From assembly GCA_021014325.1 (NCBI GenBank), contig CM037474.1:5993130-6057129 (forward strand): a stretch of 64,000 nucleotides of DNA, given 5' to 3'. Below are positions 11,566-23,400 of the stretch, one piece after another (position 1 is the stretch's first letter; each line of letters opens with the position of its first letter). Under the pieces are notes generated by a model. It ran no database searches. It saw nothing but the letters and a program-made list of their open reading frames with translations, and was not told where the DNA came from. This DNA comes from Plazaster borealis (taxonomy: Eukaryota; Echinodermata; Asteroidea; Forcipulatida; Labidiasteridae). A program made the position numbers and the translations under genes.

Positions 11566-12286
11566 TTCGTCCATTGTGGTTTATTACTTGATTATCAAAC
11601 ATTACATAAGAAAACATGAAGAAAGCATTTTGAAGATCATTTCATTTTGTTTTCTCGCCCGGCCTGAGCAACCAGTGCAATGTAATCATCAAAATAGAAC
11701 GATCCCTTCGTCTTATCGGTTACTCTGTTCTGAAAAAAACCCTCTTGCTCTCTTTCCTTTGCATTTGGTTTTCTCATTCTGTTTTCTATAGTTTCTTCTA
11801 TCGCATCATCTGTCGCATCTTCATGTCTTTTTCTAGGTCATCCTCATCGTCTTGTCCCATTTCATCCCCATCTTTACCCCCTAATTGTCTTTATTCGTTT
11901 CATCATCCCTCCTTTCTGTTTTGTCTTGTCTACTAATGTGCCCGTAAAACGAGCCTCATTCTCTGAACCAACCGTAACTACACAAACTATAAATGAAACC
12001 CCAAACTGCCGGAGTATACAAGAACATGACTCGGTGCAAATGTAGTTTCTCCTTTCAGATGAAAATGTCACCTGATGTAACTTCAGGCAGAACGTGTTTT
12101 GTGTCACCTTTTAGAGGATTATGTACCCACGAATCTGAGCTTTAGAAACATACATCAAAGACACATGATCATAATGAATATTTTTGTCGAATCAGATGAC
12201 TTTTTCATGCGTTGCTATCATTAGTGAAATTGCAAGAATTCGCCTCATTATATATCAAAAGGAGCTACCACAATATAGCCGCACAC

Positions 12287-12480
12287 TGCAAAAACTGTGA
12301 TGTTGAAATTGCCACCATGGTTGTTGTCACATATAGATACCAACTAAACTTACACCACAGGGTGTTAAAATAGCACTAATTTCTGCCAAAACAATTACAT
12401 TGGTGTTGTTTTAACACTCTATGGTTTTAATTTTGATTCTCTCTTCGGTATCTATATATGACAACAAGAAGTTCAGTGAA
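12287..12480 (+). mobile_element. MITE family F, copy 1
   Basis: The inverted-repeat element begins CACTGCAAAAACTGTG and contains GTTGTCACATATAGATACC. The right half mirrors it with GGTATCTATATATGACAAC. It is shared with the copy nested at 14861. Confidence 0.75.
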
Positions 12481-13085
12481 TCGCGAACTAGCCTCTTTAA
12501 GATTGATTTTATTTTTGTCTAAATGGTTTAATCTCAGACACCTCGTTACTGCCGCCAGTTAAATCGCAGTAGTTCAAGAGATGTGCTAAAATAGTTTTAG
12601 TTTTTGCTTAGCTCATGAAAAACAAACAAACCCAGACCAACTTTACATAATTTTATGTCAAGTCGAACTTGCTCATTCATTAAGCACGTGAACAGCCATG
12701 TTGTCCTTTCCTCTTGGTTTCTGCATTAAAACAGAGACTGAAATGTAAAACAGTCTGCCATAAGTGTGTTTGTTTGATGAAAGTAATTTTGTTCATCAAG
12801 TATTTGTGCAAGTAGGACACATTAAGGGACATTTTAGCGATTGCTTTCCCACCATGCATGTGTCCACAATAAAGCCTTATACACTGATTGCATACAAGTG
12901 CCGTCTGCACATTTTGAAGCCATTCCATTAAGGGATATGCCATCAAAGACAGAAACAACAACTACACGGCAAAAAAATAAATAAAAATCAATGCCGCTAC
13001 GTCTAATTGAATTTCTGCTCCTCCAACGACGAGTGAAATGTACTGCTTCCTCCCTACACGCAATGTTAGATTTGTCAGTGTTTAA

Positions 13086-13200
13086 GGTGCAGATAACAGA
13101 AACAGACATGGACAAGATGAGTTGATGACAGGGTGTCAATTATGACCACTTTCTGTTGCATCAGTCACACATCAGTAAACTCGTGGAAAGTGAAGGAAAG
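13086..13200 (+). repeat. Left copy of a 115-bp duplication flanking a family A MITE
   Basis: It begins after TTAA (13082-13085) and ends before the TTAA at 13201. Near-identical 115-bp sequence lies at 13575-13689. Shared ends are GGTGCAGATAACAGAAACAG and TCGTGGAAAGTGAAGGAA. Confidence 0.92.
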
Positions 13201-13574
13201 TTAAAGGCACTGAACACGTTTGGAAATTGTCAAAGACCAGTGTTCTCACTTGGTGTATCCCAACATATGCATAAAATAACAAGCCTGTGAAAATTTGGGC
13301 TCCATTGGCCATCGAAGTTGCAAGAAAATGATGAAAGAAAAAACACACTTGTTGTACAAATGTGTGTGCTTTCAGATAGGAATAAAACTTCTTGCAAGAA
13401 GTTTTTATTATTTTAGTGAGAAATTACATCTTTCTCAAAAACTACGTTACTTCAGAGGGAGTCGTTTCTCATAATGTTTTATAATATCAACAGCTCTCTG
13501 TTGCTTGTTACCATGTAAGTTTTTTATGCTAATATTTGGTTTGAGTCATTACCAAACGTGTACGATACCTTTAA
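13201..13574 (+). mobile_element. TTAA-MITE family A, copy 4 (well preserved)
   Basis: TTAA is intact at both ends, inner termini are AGGCACTGAACACG and CGTGTACGATACCT, and the core is CTTCTTGCAAGAAG. It lies exactly between two 115-bp direct repeats. Confidence 0.93.
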
Positions 13575-13689
13575 GGTGCATATAACAGAAACAGACATGG
13601 ACAAGATGAGTTGATGAGAGGGTGTCAATTATGACCACTTACTGTTGTATCAGTCACACATCAGTAAGCTCGTGGAAAGTGAAGGAAGT
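13575..13689 (+). repeat. Right copy of the 115-bp duplication
   Basis: It is preceded by TTAA (13571-13574) and followed by TTAA (13690-13693). It differs from the left copy at only a few positions. Confidence 0.92.
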
Positions 13690-13904
13690 TTAAAGAAGAG
13701 TCGTATCAGAGTGGTTTATTGAAGTTGTTCATGTCGTCCTTGGAAATGCGTGATCTCTGTACGTAGGTTTCACAGGGGTGTACTGTAGATATAGCTAGCT
13801 GGGAGAGTAACACAAAATGATGACAATTCAAAGATGATTTGAGTGTTCCAATCGTCCTCCTAAGATGGATGCAAGCTAATGTTTGTGATTGATTGATGAA
13901 CTTT

Positions 13905-14065
13905 ATAAAGATTTGGGGTTGAACAAAGACTAGTTGTCTAGAGCGGGATTTGAACCTGCGACCTCTGGATTAACGTGCCGGTGCTCTACCAACTGAGCTA
14001 TCTAGCCCTATATTGGCAGTCTCCCTATTTTGTCAATATTTTTGTTAGTCAAAAGCCATACAACC
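13905..14065 (-). repeat. SINE type T, copy 3
   Basis: On the minus strand the leader TTGACAAAATAGGGAGACTG precedes GATAGCTCAGTTGGTAGAGC, a TTAA-containing anticodon-like loop, GGTTCAAATCCCGC and a TTTGTTCAACCCC tail. This is the best-preserved head of the family, but the leader and tail argue against a functional tRNA gene. Confidence 0.8.
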
Positions 14066-14792
14066 GTATATTTAAGGATTTCTACACATTTCCCATTTAT
14101 TTGTTGATTTACATATTTATTTATCATTTTGATTGGGTTTTCAGTCCCTACCTTATTGTGTGAGTTTTCCCTTTGGAATAAATCTCTGGGGCTTTCCTCG
14201 CACATCTAAAATTGAAACTTCCTTCTTTGTCTTCTCTCCATGGGGTTCTTGGCTAGTATAGTGATTAAGTTCGTTTTTTCTGCGAGTCCTTGGCTTCACA
14301 ACAAGCATTAATAAATAAATAAATAAATAAATAATATATAAAAGAAGCATGAACTTTTTTTAAACCACCATTATAAAGTAAGTCATTGCTAAAAGGGTTA
14401 TTGACTCAAAGCGAACGCATTGACACAGAGCTGAACTTTTAACAGTCAACACATTAAACATCCAAATCCAAAATTCACTGCACTTTCCAAGAACTTGGTT
14501 GCCATTATCTAGTTAACTGTCTGCAAACAGGCAATTTACAAGCATTTATGGTCCGGCTGAAGTTGATGATGACCACGTTAGTCATGATAAAGGTACTCGT
14601 AAAGCGAAGAGAGATGGAGATATTGTCAAATCTCCAACTCAAACTCATTATTCCGTGACTCGCTTTCGAAATTGCCAGGATGTGCCAATTTGTTTAAAGT
14701 GGGTTTTTATTGGTCTGGGCTGAGGTTATTGCATCATTGGGTGGAGGTTCGAGTCCGATGGACTGGTCGGTTTTGGAGATTCAAACTTGAAG

Positions 14793-15140
14793 CATATTTT
14801 ACAATATTTGGTAATACTGTCAACGACCAGTATCCGCACTTTGTGTGACCCAACATATAGACTGCAAAAACTGGGGTGTTAAAATTGACACCATGGGTGT
14901 TGTCACATATAGATACCGAAGAGAGAATTACAGTTAACATCAAAGTTGTTAAAATAACACCAATGTTATTGTTATGGCAGAAGTTAGTGTTATTTTAACA
15001 CCCTCCTTGTGTAAATTTTGATTATTTTTTGTTATCTCGAGATTAAAACTAGTTGTTGTACTCGTTTCTCAAAAACTAAGAACATTTCAGGCAACAATAT
15101 TTCAAGGCAATTTTTCCCACCATGACCGTCTTTATGATAG
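14793..15140 (+). mobile_element. MITE family C, copy split by a family F element
   Basis: The flanks resemble family C: AACGACCAGTATCCGCACTT, TGTGACCCAACATATA on the left and TTTCTCAAAAACTA...CACCATGACCGTCTTTAT on the right. TTAA ends are decayed. Confidence 0.6.
14861..15012 (+). mobile_element. MITE family F, copy 2, nested in family C
   Basis: It starts ACTGCAAAAACTGGGGTGTT and carries TGTTGTCACATATAGATACC and a GTTATTTTAACACCC right part. It sits directly after CAACATATAG of the host element. Confidence 0.72.
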
Positions 15141-15144
15141 TAAT

Positions 15145-15475
15145 GAGTTCTTATATAGCGGACATTTCCTAGTAGCTTGATCAAGGCGCCTTACAAGATT
15201 GATATCCCTGTTCGTCGAGCATACTTAGACCATTCCTCTAACTTTCTCAACTCCCTTGGGAGCATACAACCACAATCTGCTTAAATTAGCGCTAAGTGGT
15301 TAATCCAACACAATACTGTCTCAGCCCTCTCAGGTTCCCATTTTGTACACCTGGGTTAAGAGAAGTAATTATGGTTAAGTGCCTTGCTCTTGACCGTGAA
15401 TCGAACCCACACTCCGATGATTCAACCATCTGAGCTTGAGTCCCATGCAGTAGACTGCTCGGCCACGACATACAA
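15145..15475 (-). repeat. SINE type L, copy 3
   Basis: On the minus strand the head is GTGGCCGAGC followed by GGGTTCGATTCACGG and the AAGAGCAAGGCACTTAACC core. The 3' end is AAGGCGCCTTGATC...CGCTATATAAGAAC, the tail typical of this family. Confidence 0.82.
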
Positions 15476-16014
15476 CAATAGCATTAATTATATACCGTTC
15501 GCAAATCTGTGAACACTTTTATTTTCAATGTTGTGCACAATCTGATTTGGGCAAGAAGCGGTGACCATTTTGCGCCTTGTTTTTTGGAGTAGAATCCCAA
15601 GTCGCATAATACATGCCTGCTATACTTAAAAAGCCGACGCGGCAAAAGATCCGATTATGCGGTAAAGCTTGCCCTTTAAAGAGTCCCACAAACTTACAAC
15701 ATCTCCGTTCAATCACCACTCGGTGGTTATCAGTTCCACGGCAATGGCACATAATAATTTCCCCAACGCCTCGCCAAAAGTCACGCCGTGGCTTTGCTCC
15801 TCGTGACCTGGCGCTGTCTCCGGAATTAGTCCGAATCCAAAAGACAATACGATTTGAAATCTTGCATCTTTTTGGGGGGGGCCTTTCTTGGGTTGTCTTT
15901 TTACCTTGGGGAGCAATTGATAGGATACAGAAATAATATTGTTTTCGTGTTCGCAGGCTTAAAGACTCGATGCATAATCACACCATGGTGTTTTGCTTCT
16001 ACATCCGAACAATG

Positions 16015-16394
16015 TTAAAGAGATTGTATGGTAATTGGAACCCACTGTTTCAATCTTATATTGTTGTAGATAACACCATAAAACTAATCTGTGAACACTT
16101 CATTTCACAAGGTGCTAGCGTTTTTTTTAGATATTGCCGAAAATATGGAGCGGTTATGTCCACGCAGGAAGAATTATCTGCAATTGGAATACACAATCTG
16201 AGAAACGTTACTGCAGTAACGCTTCTCAGATTCAAATTTTGTGGATAAAAAGTGATATCTTTTTCTATAACCGCAGTAGCGAAAAGTTTCTCAAAATGCA
16301 TTATACTATCCAAAGCTGCTGTACTTTTTACCAATTAAATTAGTATTGCCATTAATTTTCAGAGTCATTACCAAACATTTATACAGACCCTTTA
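16015..16394 (+). mobile_element. TTAA-MITE family B, copy 2
   Basis: The left end is TTAAAGAGATTGTATGG (part of the terminus deleted). The interior has AATTGGAACCCACTG and GCGGTTATGTCCACGCAGG, and the core is CGTTACTGCAGTAACG. The right TTAA has decayed to TTTA. Confidence 0.87.
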
Positions 16395-16735
16395 TATGCA
16401 CCTTGCCGACTTGTTTGAGTTTTTAGTGGCAATCCCTTATTTTGTGAGTAAATAATGTTGTGTTTTTGGTTTGTATTTAGTTCTGTGTGGATGGGTAATT
16501 ACCAAGGCGATGCAGATAATCTCTATGTCAATTAATCTCACTAAAAATGATCAGTAAATGTAGTTTTCTTATCCTGTTTTAATGTTGGAATGTTGTTTTC
16601 TCTACAAACCCAACATTGGGTGTTTTAAACAGTCTTTTAAGTTTTACCGGTGCTAAAGTTTCGAATATATTCCTTCTTCTATTCAAAATTCCTCCTCCGT
16701 TGACAACTTTAAATATTTATATAAGAAACTGTACT

Positions 16736-17016
16736 TCAAAGGCAGGGTATACTTTTGGTAATTGTCAAAGATCAGTATCCGCACTTGGTGTATTCCAACA
16801 TATGCATAACATAACAAACTTGTGGAAATTTGGGCTCAAAATGCCATCGAAGTTGCAATGTTTTATCATATCAAGAGCTCTCCAGTGCTCTTTATTTTCC
16901 AGGGCCCCCGGGGAGAACAGTTCAAAGAAAACTGATGGGGCTACCCTGGTTAAATAAGACGAAATAAATAAATGAATAAATAAATAAATTACAAAAAGTA
17001 CATACCCTGCCTTTAA
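16736..17016 (+). mobile_element. TTAA-MITE family A', copy 1 (deleted centre)
   Basis: Ends are CAAAGGCAGGGTATACTTTTGG and GTACATACCCTGCCTTTAA (in part). The middle has been replaced by a block ending in GGGGCTACCCTGGTTAAATA and (AAATA/AAAT)n, which looks like a retroposon 3' end. Confidence 0.75.
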
Positions 17017-17785
17017 GTAATTTTCCTTCTTGTTCATCTTTTGGTTTTTTGTCCCTGTTGTCTTTTGCTTTTTTTAGTCTGTTGTATTTGTTGGCCTATA
17101 CAGGACAGTGATTGTAAAACAGCTTTTGCTGATCTTTTTATCCCGCTAAGAAATATAAAGCTTTTGTAATACAAAAATTATACGATTAATGTTTAAGGTT
17201 GAAATTCAAAGATGGTTGGGAATATCACACAACTTTCTCAAAGATGAATTTTCTCAGTCCGGCATTTGTGACTTATTGCTTTAATATTTTGCCTTAGTAT
17301 TTTTGTTTGGTGCCATCTTGCCAGAGGTGTCTAGTTAAGTTGACTTATTCAACTGAGTGTGAATCTAATTCACTGACCATCTTAATAACACATCATCTGG
17401 CTTTAGGTTCAACCCCATGTAAGCATTACGGTACTTTCTACCTCGTATTACCCAACCAGGACAACATCTACGGCGTTAAAAGTACCGAGATGTTGATTTG
17501 ATGTAACCCTGTAAGATTCTTAACTCTGTATCTGGGTCACCCTGCTTAGCGCTTAAGATCAGAGTATCGAGGGAATTGAGAATGAAGGGTGGCGTTTCAT
17601 ATCCGCGTTAAAGTGGATTTAAGCTTTCAGTGCTGTGTAAGATGACTACAAGCGACTAATCATTGCGTTTAATAATGTTCAGTTTTCTCACCAATGTATT
17701 ATACAAAAAAAGGACAAGACTTGCCGCTTTCTGAATTCCCTGCAAAAAAAAAAATCAACAGACTGCTCGGTTTAGAATCAAACAA

Positions 17786-18201
17786 GGGCCCAATTTCATA
17801 GAGCTGAAATTTTCTGCTTAGCAGAAATGAGCAGGATACCAGTCACAAAATTGTAACATGTGACATGGGCCCAATTTCATAGAGCTGCTAAGCACAAAAA
17901 TTTGCTTAGCATGAAATTTTCTTCCTTGATAAAAACAGGATTACCAACCAAATTTCCATGTGATTTTCAGAATAAGCAAACAACAGCTGAATACCAGTAA
18001 CAAGCAATATGCAACACATGGAAATTTGGTTGGTAATCCTGTTTTTATCAAGGAAGAAATTTCATGCCAAACAAATTTTTGTGCTTAGCAGCTCTATGAA
18101 ATTGGGCCATGGTATTTTGGCTGGTAACCCTGTTCTGGTAAGCATAATTTCGTTGTGCTTAGCTATTTTTTGTGCTTAAGCAGCTATATGAAATTGGGCC
18201 C
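17786..18201 (+). mobile_element. Palindromic GGGCCCAATTTCAT element (family E), outer copy
   Basis: The termini are GGGCCCAATTTCATAGAGCT and TATATGAAATTGGGCCC. Its left arm is interrupted at 17867 by a second member of the same family. The uninterrupted outer sequence reads ...ACATGTGACAT-GGTATTTTGGCTGG. Confidence 0.85.
17867..18108 (+). mobile_element. Family E, inner near-perfect palindrome
   Basis: Arms of roughly 95 bp (GGGCCCAATTTCATAGAGCT inward to AATTTCCATGTG) mirror each other across a ~55-bp loop. High arm identity suggests a recent insertion or ongoing arm homogenisation. Confidence 0.88.
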
Positions 18202-18406
18202 AGAGCCGTATATTGAGAGAGTTGCGACAACTTGCATTGAGAAGCAATTTTGTGTCAAAAAACCCCGCCGCAGTGGTGAATACAGGGTGCCAAACTAGTC
18301 TGCCCATTGGGTTGTGCTGCTTTTGGGCTGAGAATGGCGTTCAGCAACCACGTGACCAAAGAAAACTGGTCCCTCTATGTCGCAACTCTCTCAATACACA
18401 GCTCTG
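18201..18406 (+). mobile_element. MITE with CAGAGCCGTA/TACACAGCTCTG ends
   Basis: Inverted termini of about 28 bp contain TTGAGAGAGTTGCGACA on the left and TGTCGCAACTCTCTCAA on the right. It abuts the family E element with no spacer. Confidence 0.8.
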
Positions 18407-18419
18407 AATCATACGTGGC

Positions 18420-18720
18420 GTGTCGTGGCCGAGCGGATAAGAACACCGAACTCAAGCTCTGATGTTTCTGATCAGCAGAGTGTGGGTTCGAGTCCCAGTC
18501 GTGACACTTGTGTCCTTAAGCAAGACACTTAACCACATGCTTCGTCCTTCGGATGGGACGTAAAGCCGTTGGTCCCGTGTACTAGGATTGGTAGTGCACG
18601 TAAAAGAACCCAGAACACTTATCGTGGAAGAGTAGGGGTTTAACCCCGGTGTTTCTGGTTCACATTGCAAGCACCCTCATTTACAGGTTTCCTCAGGCTT
18701 TCGAGCTACAGTGATTAAGT
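18420..18720 (+). repeat. SINE type L variant with an extra core
   Basis: The head has GTCGTGGCCGAGCGGATAAG and GGGTTCGAGTCCCAGTCGTG, then TGTGTCCTTAAGCAAGACAC and GCTTCGTCCTTCGGATGGGA, GGTCCCGTGTACTA. The second core block is absent from the other type L copies here. An (AAT)n tract follows at 18757-18800. Confidence 0.82.
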
Positions 18721-19367
18721 TCACTTGTGAGGCATCCTTGGTTTCATTACCAGAAATATATAATAATAATAATATTAATAATAATAATAATACTACTAAG
18801 TACCTTTCAAGGGTTGCATTAATCCAGCTTTCCAAGAACAAGAAGCCAGTTAAGACACTGGAAAGTCACCGAATTTCATCCCATTCCTTGAGGAATATGA
18901 ACTTTGTTTCTTATTTTCTTTCCATGAAATTCCCCTCCCCCGTTCTAAACCATCCTGATTGACTTCGTCGTGACTCCAGAGTGGGTCTGTCAAACTGATG
19001 TCAACCTGTAATTATAATTTAACCCGAAATGCATATTTATATTTATCAGAGCATTCTTGACCATCACTCTCAGGCAATCCCCGCAGGGCCGCACCTGTCA
19101 TAAATATTTGCATTACGAGGGAAATCATTCAACGTCTCTCTCACGCTTACAACTGCAAGACCAACATTCGCTGATGGCCATGCTGCAATTTTTTGTTTCC
19201 ATTTTGGATGGCTAGCACAAGTGCTTATAAATACTAATTGAGATTGAACCGTTTGTTGTAGGAAGATAAAAAACACGAAGTTTTGGGTTTGTTTTTGTGT
19301 TTTAACGCTACATACGAAGTGTGGACCTTAGAACAAAAGAGGTCCACATAATGAAGGGACTTGAAAC

Positions 19368-19397
19368 ACTATGTGGACTTACACACGTCCACATAGT
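19368..19397 (+). other. Small perfect hairpin
   Basis: Arms ACTATGTGGAC and GTCCACATAGT (11 bp) surround an 8-nt loop, followed by a T tract. No known role. Confidence 0.6.
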
Positions 19398-19844
19398 GGT
19401 TTTTTTTACAGTGTTAAAGATAAGCATTTTCCTTAAGTGTATGTACAGAACAAAGGAATGTCCACAGAGTGACTGCAACACAGACAGAGCTGTGGGCTTT
19501 CGGAATGGCCCTTGTGATGGGGTCCTGATGACAATAACAGCACAATGGACCCTACAATGCAATCTCAATAGGAACAATGGACCCCACGAGGAAGTTCTTT
19601 AGTAAAGGGAATAATAGAACAACAATAGCAGGACCCCACAAACCGGATCCGTCAGGATGTTGCGTGTGTGTGCGTCTTTAAAAATATAATTTGATTCTGA
19701 TTGCTCTGTGTGGTAATATAATTACAGTATTCTTGCCTTTTCCGCATCTGAACGCCTTGGGATCGAGGCTTGTGCATGATCCATGTTTTTTATCAGATAT
19801 CTTTCTTTGTGTTTCATTAATCATATTATCTGTTTACAGTCCCT

Positions 19845-20045
19845 CGTCTACTGAGCGGGAATAAACCGTGTTAAACCGGCAGGGTCGTAGCTGTGCGATA
19901 AAGGCCCGAGCCGAAGGCGAGTACAGCCACGACCCTGCAAGGTTCAAATCTCGCTCTCAGTCAATTTTTTTTCTGTTCATCATAAAATTATTTAAAATTT
20001 GACCCAGTCAGTTTCCCTTGTGGTTTATTACTTGAAAATGAGATT
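19845..20045 (+). repeat. SINE type T, copy with a palindromic insert
   Basis: The tail GGTTCAAATCTCGCTC, CAATTTTTTTTCTGTTCA and CCCAGTCAGTTTCCCTTGTG is type T. Between the anticodon arm and box B lies a ~60-bp insert with arms GCAGGGTCGTAGCTGTGC and GTACAGCCACGACCCTGC. Confidence 0.7.
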
Positions 20046-20417
20046 TGAACACTTATTCAAAATATTGAATATAAATATAGCATGACCCGTACTGATTGGT
20101 GTTGGTTTAAAACAGACGAGCTCAACAGGGACAGCGTTCTCCCGAGGCAGTGGTTGGCCATCAAAACAATAATTCAGAACGGTGGAAAATGTTATGATAA
20201 AACGATGGCTGTAATAAATACAGTACACTTCGAGGCTCTCTAAGACCTGCAAGCCTCTTGGCTCTCTGTGCAACCCTCTTTGCTTTCTTCATTTGTGTAT
20301 AATATAGCTGAGTGTTACACAAGATCCAACATCTGAAAAAGTTGTAGTCATCGACACACGTCAGAACAAGGCAAGCTGGTTGGATTTACACTTAACTTGA
20401 ATCCTCTTCCTTGTCCG

Positions 20418-20814
20418 TTAAAGGGTCTGTATACGTTTGGTAATGACTCTGAAAATTAATGGCAATAGAAAATTACTTGGTAAGAAGCACAGCAGCTTTG
20501 GATAGTATAATGCATTTTAAGAAACTTTTCACTTCGAAATACTGCGGTTATGGAAAAAGATATTACTTTTTATCCCCAAAAATTTGAATATGAGAAGCGT
20601 TACTGCAGTGACGTTTCTCAGATTGTGTATTCCAATTGCAGATTATTCTTCCTGCGTGGACATAACTGCTCTTGGGTTTTCGGCAACATCTCAAAAACGC
20701 TGCCACCTTTTGAAATGAAATTTGCACAGGTTAGTTTTATGGTATATATCTACAACTATATAGGATTGAAACATACAGTGGGTTCCAACTACCAGACGTA
20801 TACTATTCCTTTAA
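20418..20814 (-). mobile_element. TTAA-MITE family B, copy 3
   Basis: TTAA is intact at both ends; inner termini are AGGGTCTGTATACG and CGTATACTATTCCT. The core is CGTTACTGCAGTGACG. Confidence 0.9.
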
Positions 20815-22491
20815 GAGCATCAGATCAAATGAAACCGTGATCACAAACAAAATTAAGCACCGCTTTCTTTGCATTGCACACAAGAAGACTTTGACTTTGG
20901 TGCCGCCAAAATGCAAGGGCACGCTCGGGCGGCGTATCCCTCTAAACTGCTCCCCCCATGACAGAAATCAATGTAAATACACAGCAAGAAATGACAGCAA
21001 ACCGATGGCGATGTGCGTAACTTGGTTCTTTGTATCGAAGGGAGGCACGTGCCGTGATCGCCGACAATGAATGCATCCTGGATTTATTCAAGATGATTGG
21101 TAAGACGTCCATCTCAATTATGGATTGCTAAAGTCATTGTGTGCGTTTTGAACACAAAGACTGAGTATACCAACCTTACCGTCAACAACTTTAAATCAAA
21201 AAGGGACTGTATAAGAAACGCATTTTCATGGTAAATTTGCCACCAGTGTGTCCGACCTGGTTCCTCCTTTATCAGGATGTTTAAGCGTGAAACCAGGCTT
21301 TCTGCTTCTTCTCACCCATACACACTTTGCTTTGCTTGAGACGTAGAACAAAGAGCCATTCCAACAACTTTATTCCACATACTGCATCTCTTTGGAACTC
21401 CCTTGGAGTTAAACAAAACCCATAACCGTTACTTGAACTTCTTTCTTGGCTCATTGGTTAATCAAGACGAAATATTAAATTCTTAAGTACATTTTATTAA
21501 AAAAAAAAATCAATGGAGCAAGTAGGATAAATTTATTTCATTTCTTCTCAAACTGTAAATGCCTGTTGAGAGTTTGGAAGTGTCACCCCGGAAATCTTAT
21601 AATGGGGTTGAAGCTGTCCGGACAGGTTCAGGTGATTTAGGCCTTTAAACAAGTCGACATCCATTGTCTGAGGTGAGGGGTAAACGAGATCGCAGTCACC
21701 TAAAACATCCCCTCCCCCCCCCCCCCGTGGCTCACCTCCAAGTTGAAGTAAGCATGCTTTTACGCAACCATTTCTAACTCTAACTTTCCCGTGAGGCAAA
21801 CTGATGCCATATTTTTTCACGAGCCTTCATTCTGTTTGTGCGCCTTCATACAAAGTAGATTACGTCTGAACGGTTGTATACTCAAATTAAGCGCTGTTGG
21901 ACATTTTTTTTTTGCTCGTCCATTAGCAATCCCCCCCGTGTAACAAAGCACGACCTAATTCATCCCGCAGCCTCAACCACCGTCCACGGAGTCACTCTTA
22001 GCACTCTCTCAGGCTAAGTTTCATGCCTCCATCAGATCAAGTATATTTCTTGAGACTGTTATTAGATCTCGAAACACTCTTGATTTTTAAGTGGTGTGGG
22101 AGGCGGTTGTATGCCTCGCTGGGGCTCGCTGCTCCTCGTTCTCTCGTTTGCACACACCAGGTCGAGCAGTAAAGGAGAAATCAAATCCTGCCCGAGGAGT
22201 TCTGAAGATTAATGGCTGACCAGGTCAGAATCCGCGAATCACATGATCTGTTTGTCTTTCCGTCTCTCTCTCTAACTCAACATCATCGCAGTTTCTACGA
22301 TGTCCCCATCTCACAAACCCTCTGCAGTAAACATGTGTATAATTATTGCCAATATTGCCCTGTTCAGTACACAATCCATACATCAGTCTGTTCAAATGTC
22401 AGTCTCTCCACTGCTGTTTGATGTTCATGTCTTTTTTATCTACCCTTAAACTACACCCAATACAGTCTTACACAATGTAACAGTAAGTTAT

Positions 22492-23068
22492 ACAAGGGAT
22501 TGTATACGTTTGGTAATTGGAACCCAATGTTTATTTCAATCCTATAGATATATACCATAAAACTAATCTGTGGAAATTTCATTTCAAAAGGTGGTTTGAT
22601 TTTGGAGATATTGCCGAAAATCTGGAGCGGTTATGTCCACGCAGGAAAAATAATCTGCAATTGGAATACACAATCCGAGAAACGTTACTGCAGTAACGCT
22701 TCTCAGATTCAAATTTTGGGGGATAAAAAGTGATATATTTTTTTCCATAATCGCAGAACTTCGAAGTGAAAAGTTTCCAAAGCTGCTGTACTTCTTACCA
22801 AGTAAGTTTTTATTGCCATTAATTTCCAGAGTCATAGGCAGGGGTACTTTTGGTAACAATACTCCACAAGATAATAACGTAAAACTTACTTACTTTTTTT
22901 TGAGGGGGGGGGGGATAAAAAGTGATATCTTTTCCCATAACCGCAGTACTTCGAAGTGAAAAGTTTCTCAAAATGCATTAAACTATCCAAATCTGCTGTA
23001 TACGTCTTGCCAAGTATAAGTTTGTATGCCATTAATTAGTCATTATCAAATGTATTCAGACCCTTTAA
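22492..23068 (+). mobile_element. Chimeric TTAA-MITE: family B joined to an A' end and a second B half
   Basis: The copy starts as family B, and after GAGTCATA switches to GGCAGGGGTACTTTTGGTAA, an A' terminus. It runs through AACAATACTCCACAAGATAA, then after a poly-G tract resumes as family B to ACCCTTTAA. The same junctions recur at 39311-40121 and, inverted, at 42098-42672. Confidence 0.85.
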
Positions 23069-23400
23069 AGGTATTGTACACTTTTGGTAACAGCTCAAAA
23101 TCAGTGTCCACATTTTGTGTGATTCAACATATGCATGAACAAACAAACCTGTGAAAGTTTGAGCTCAATTGGTCATCGAGATCACGAGAAAATAGTGAAA
23201 AGAGACCTTATGTGTTTTTTCAAAATACCGCGCGTGATAAAAACTATTGTTTTACTCATTTCTCAGAAACGATAGCATTTTAGGCAGAAATATTTTAAGG
23301 AACCCTTTCAACCATTACTTACTTTAAATCATGTAAGTTGTGTGTGAATCTGTGAACATTTGTGTTTTTCGATCTTACCAATAGTGTACAGGGCCTTGAA
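23065..23400 (+). mobile_element. TTAA-MITE family C, copy 1
   Basis: It begins TTAAAGGTATTGTACACTTT, sharing its TTAA with the preceding element, and ends TAGTGTACAGGGCCTTGA. The interior has TGTGATTCAACATATGCATG and ATGTGTTTTTTCAAAATACC. Confidence 0.82.

Noticed and set aside
21548..21820. 90-codon minus frame with a glycine tract
   Set aside because: The glycine run is a poly-C homopolymer, and no family is recognisable.
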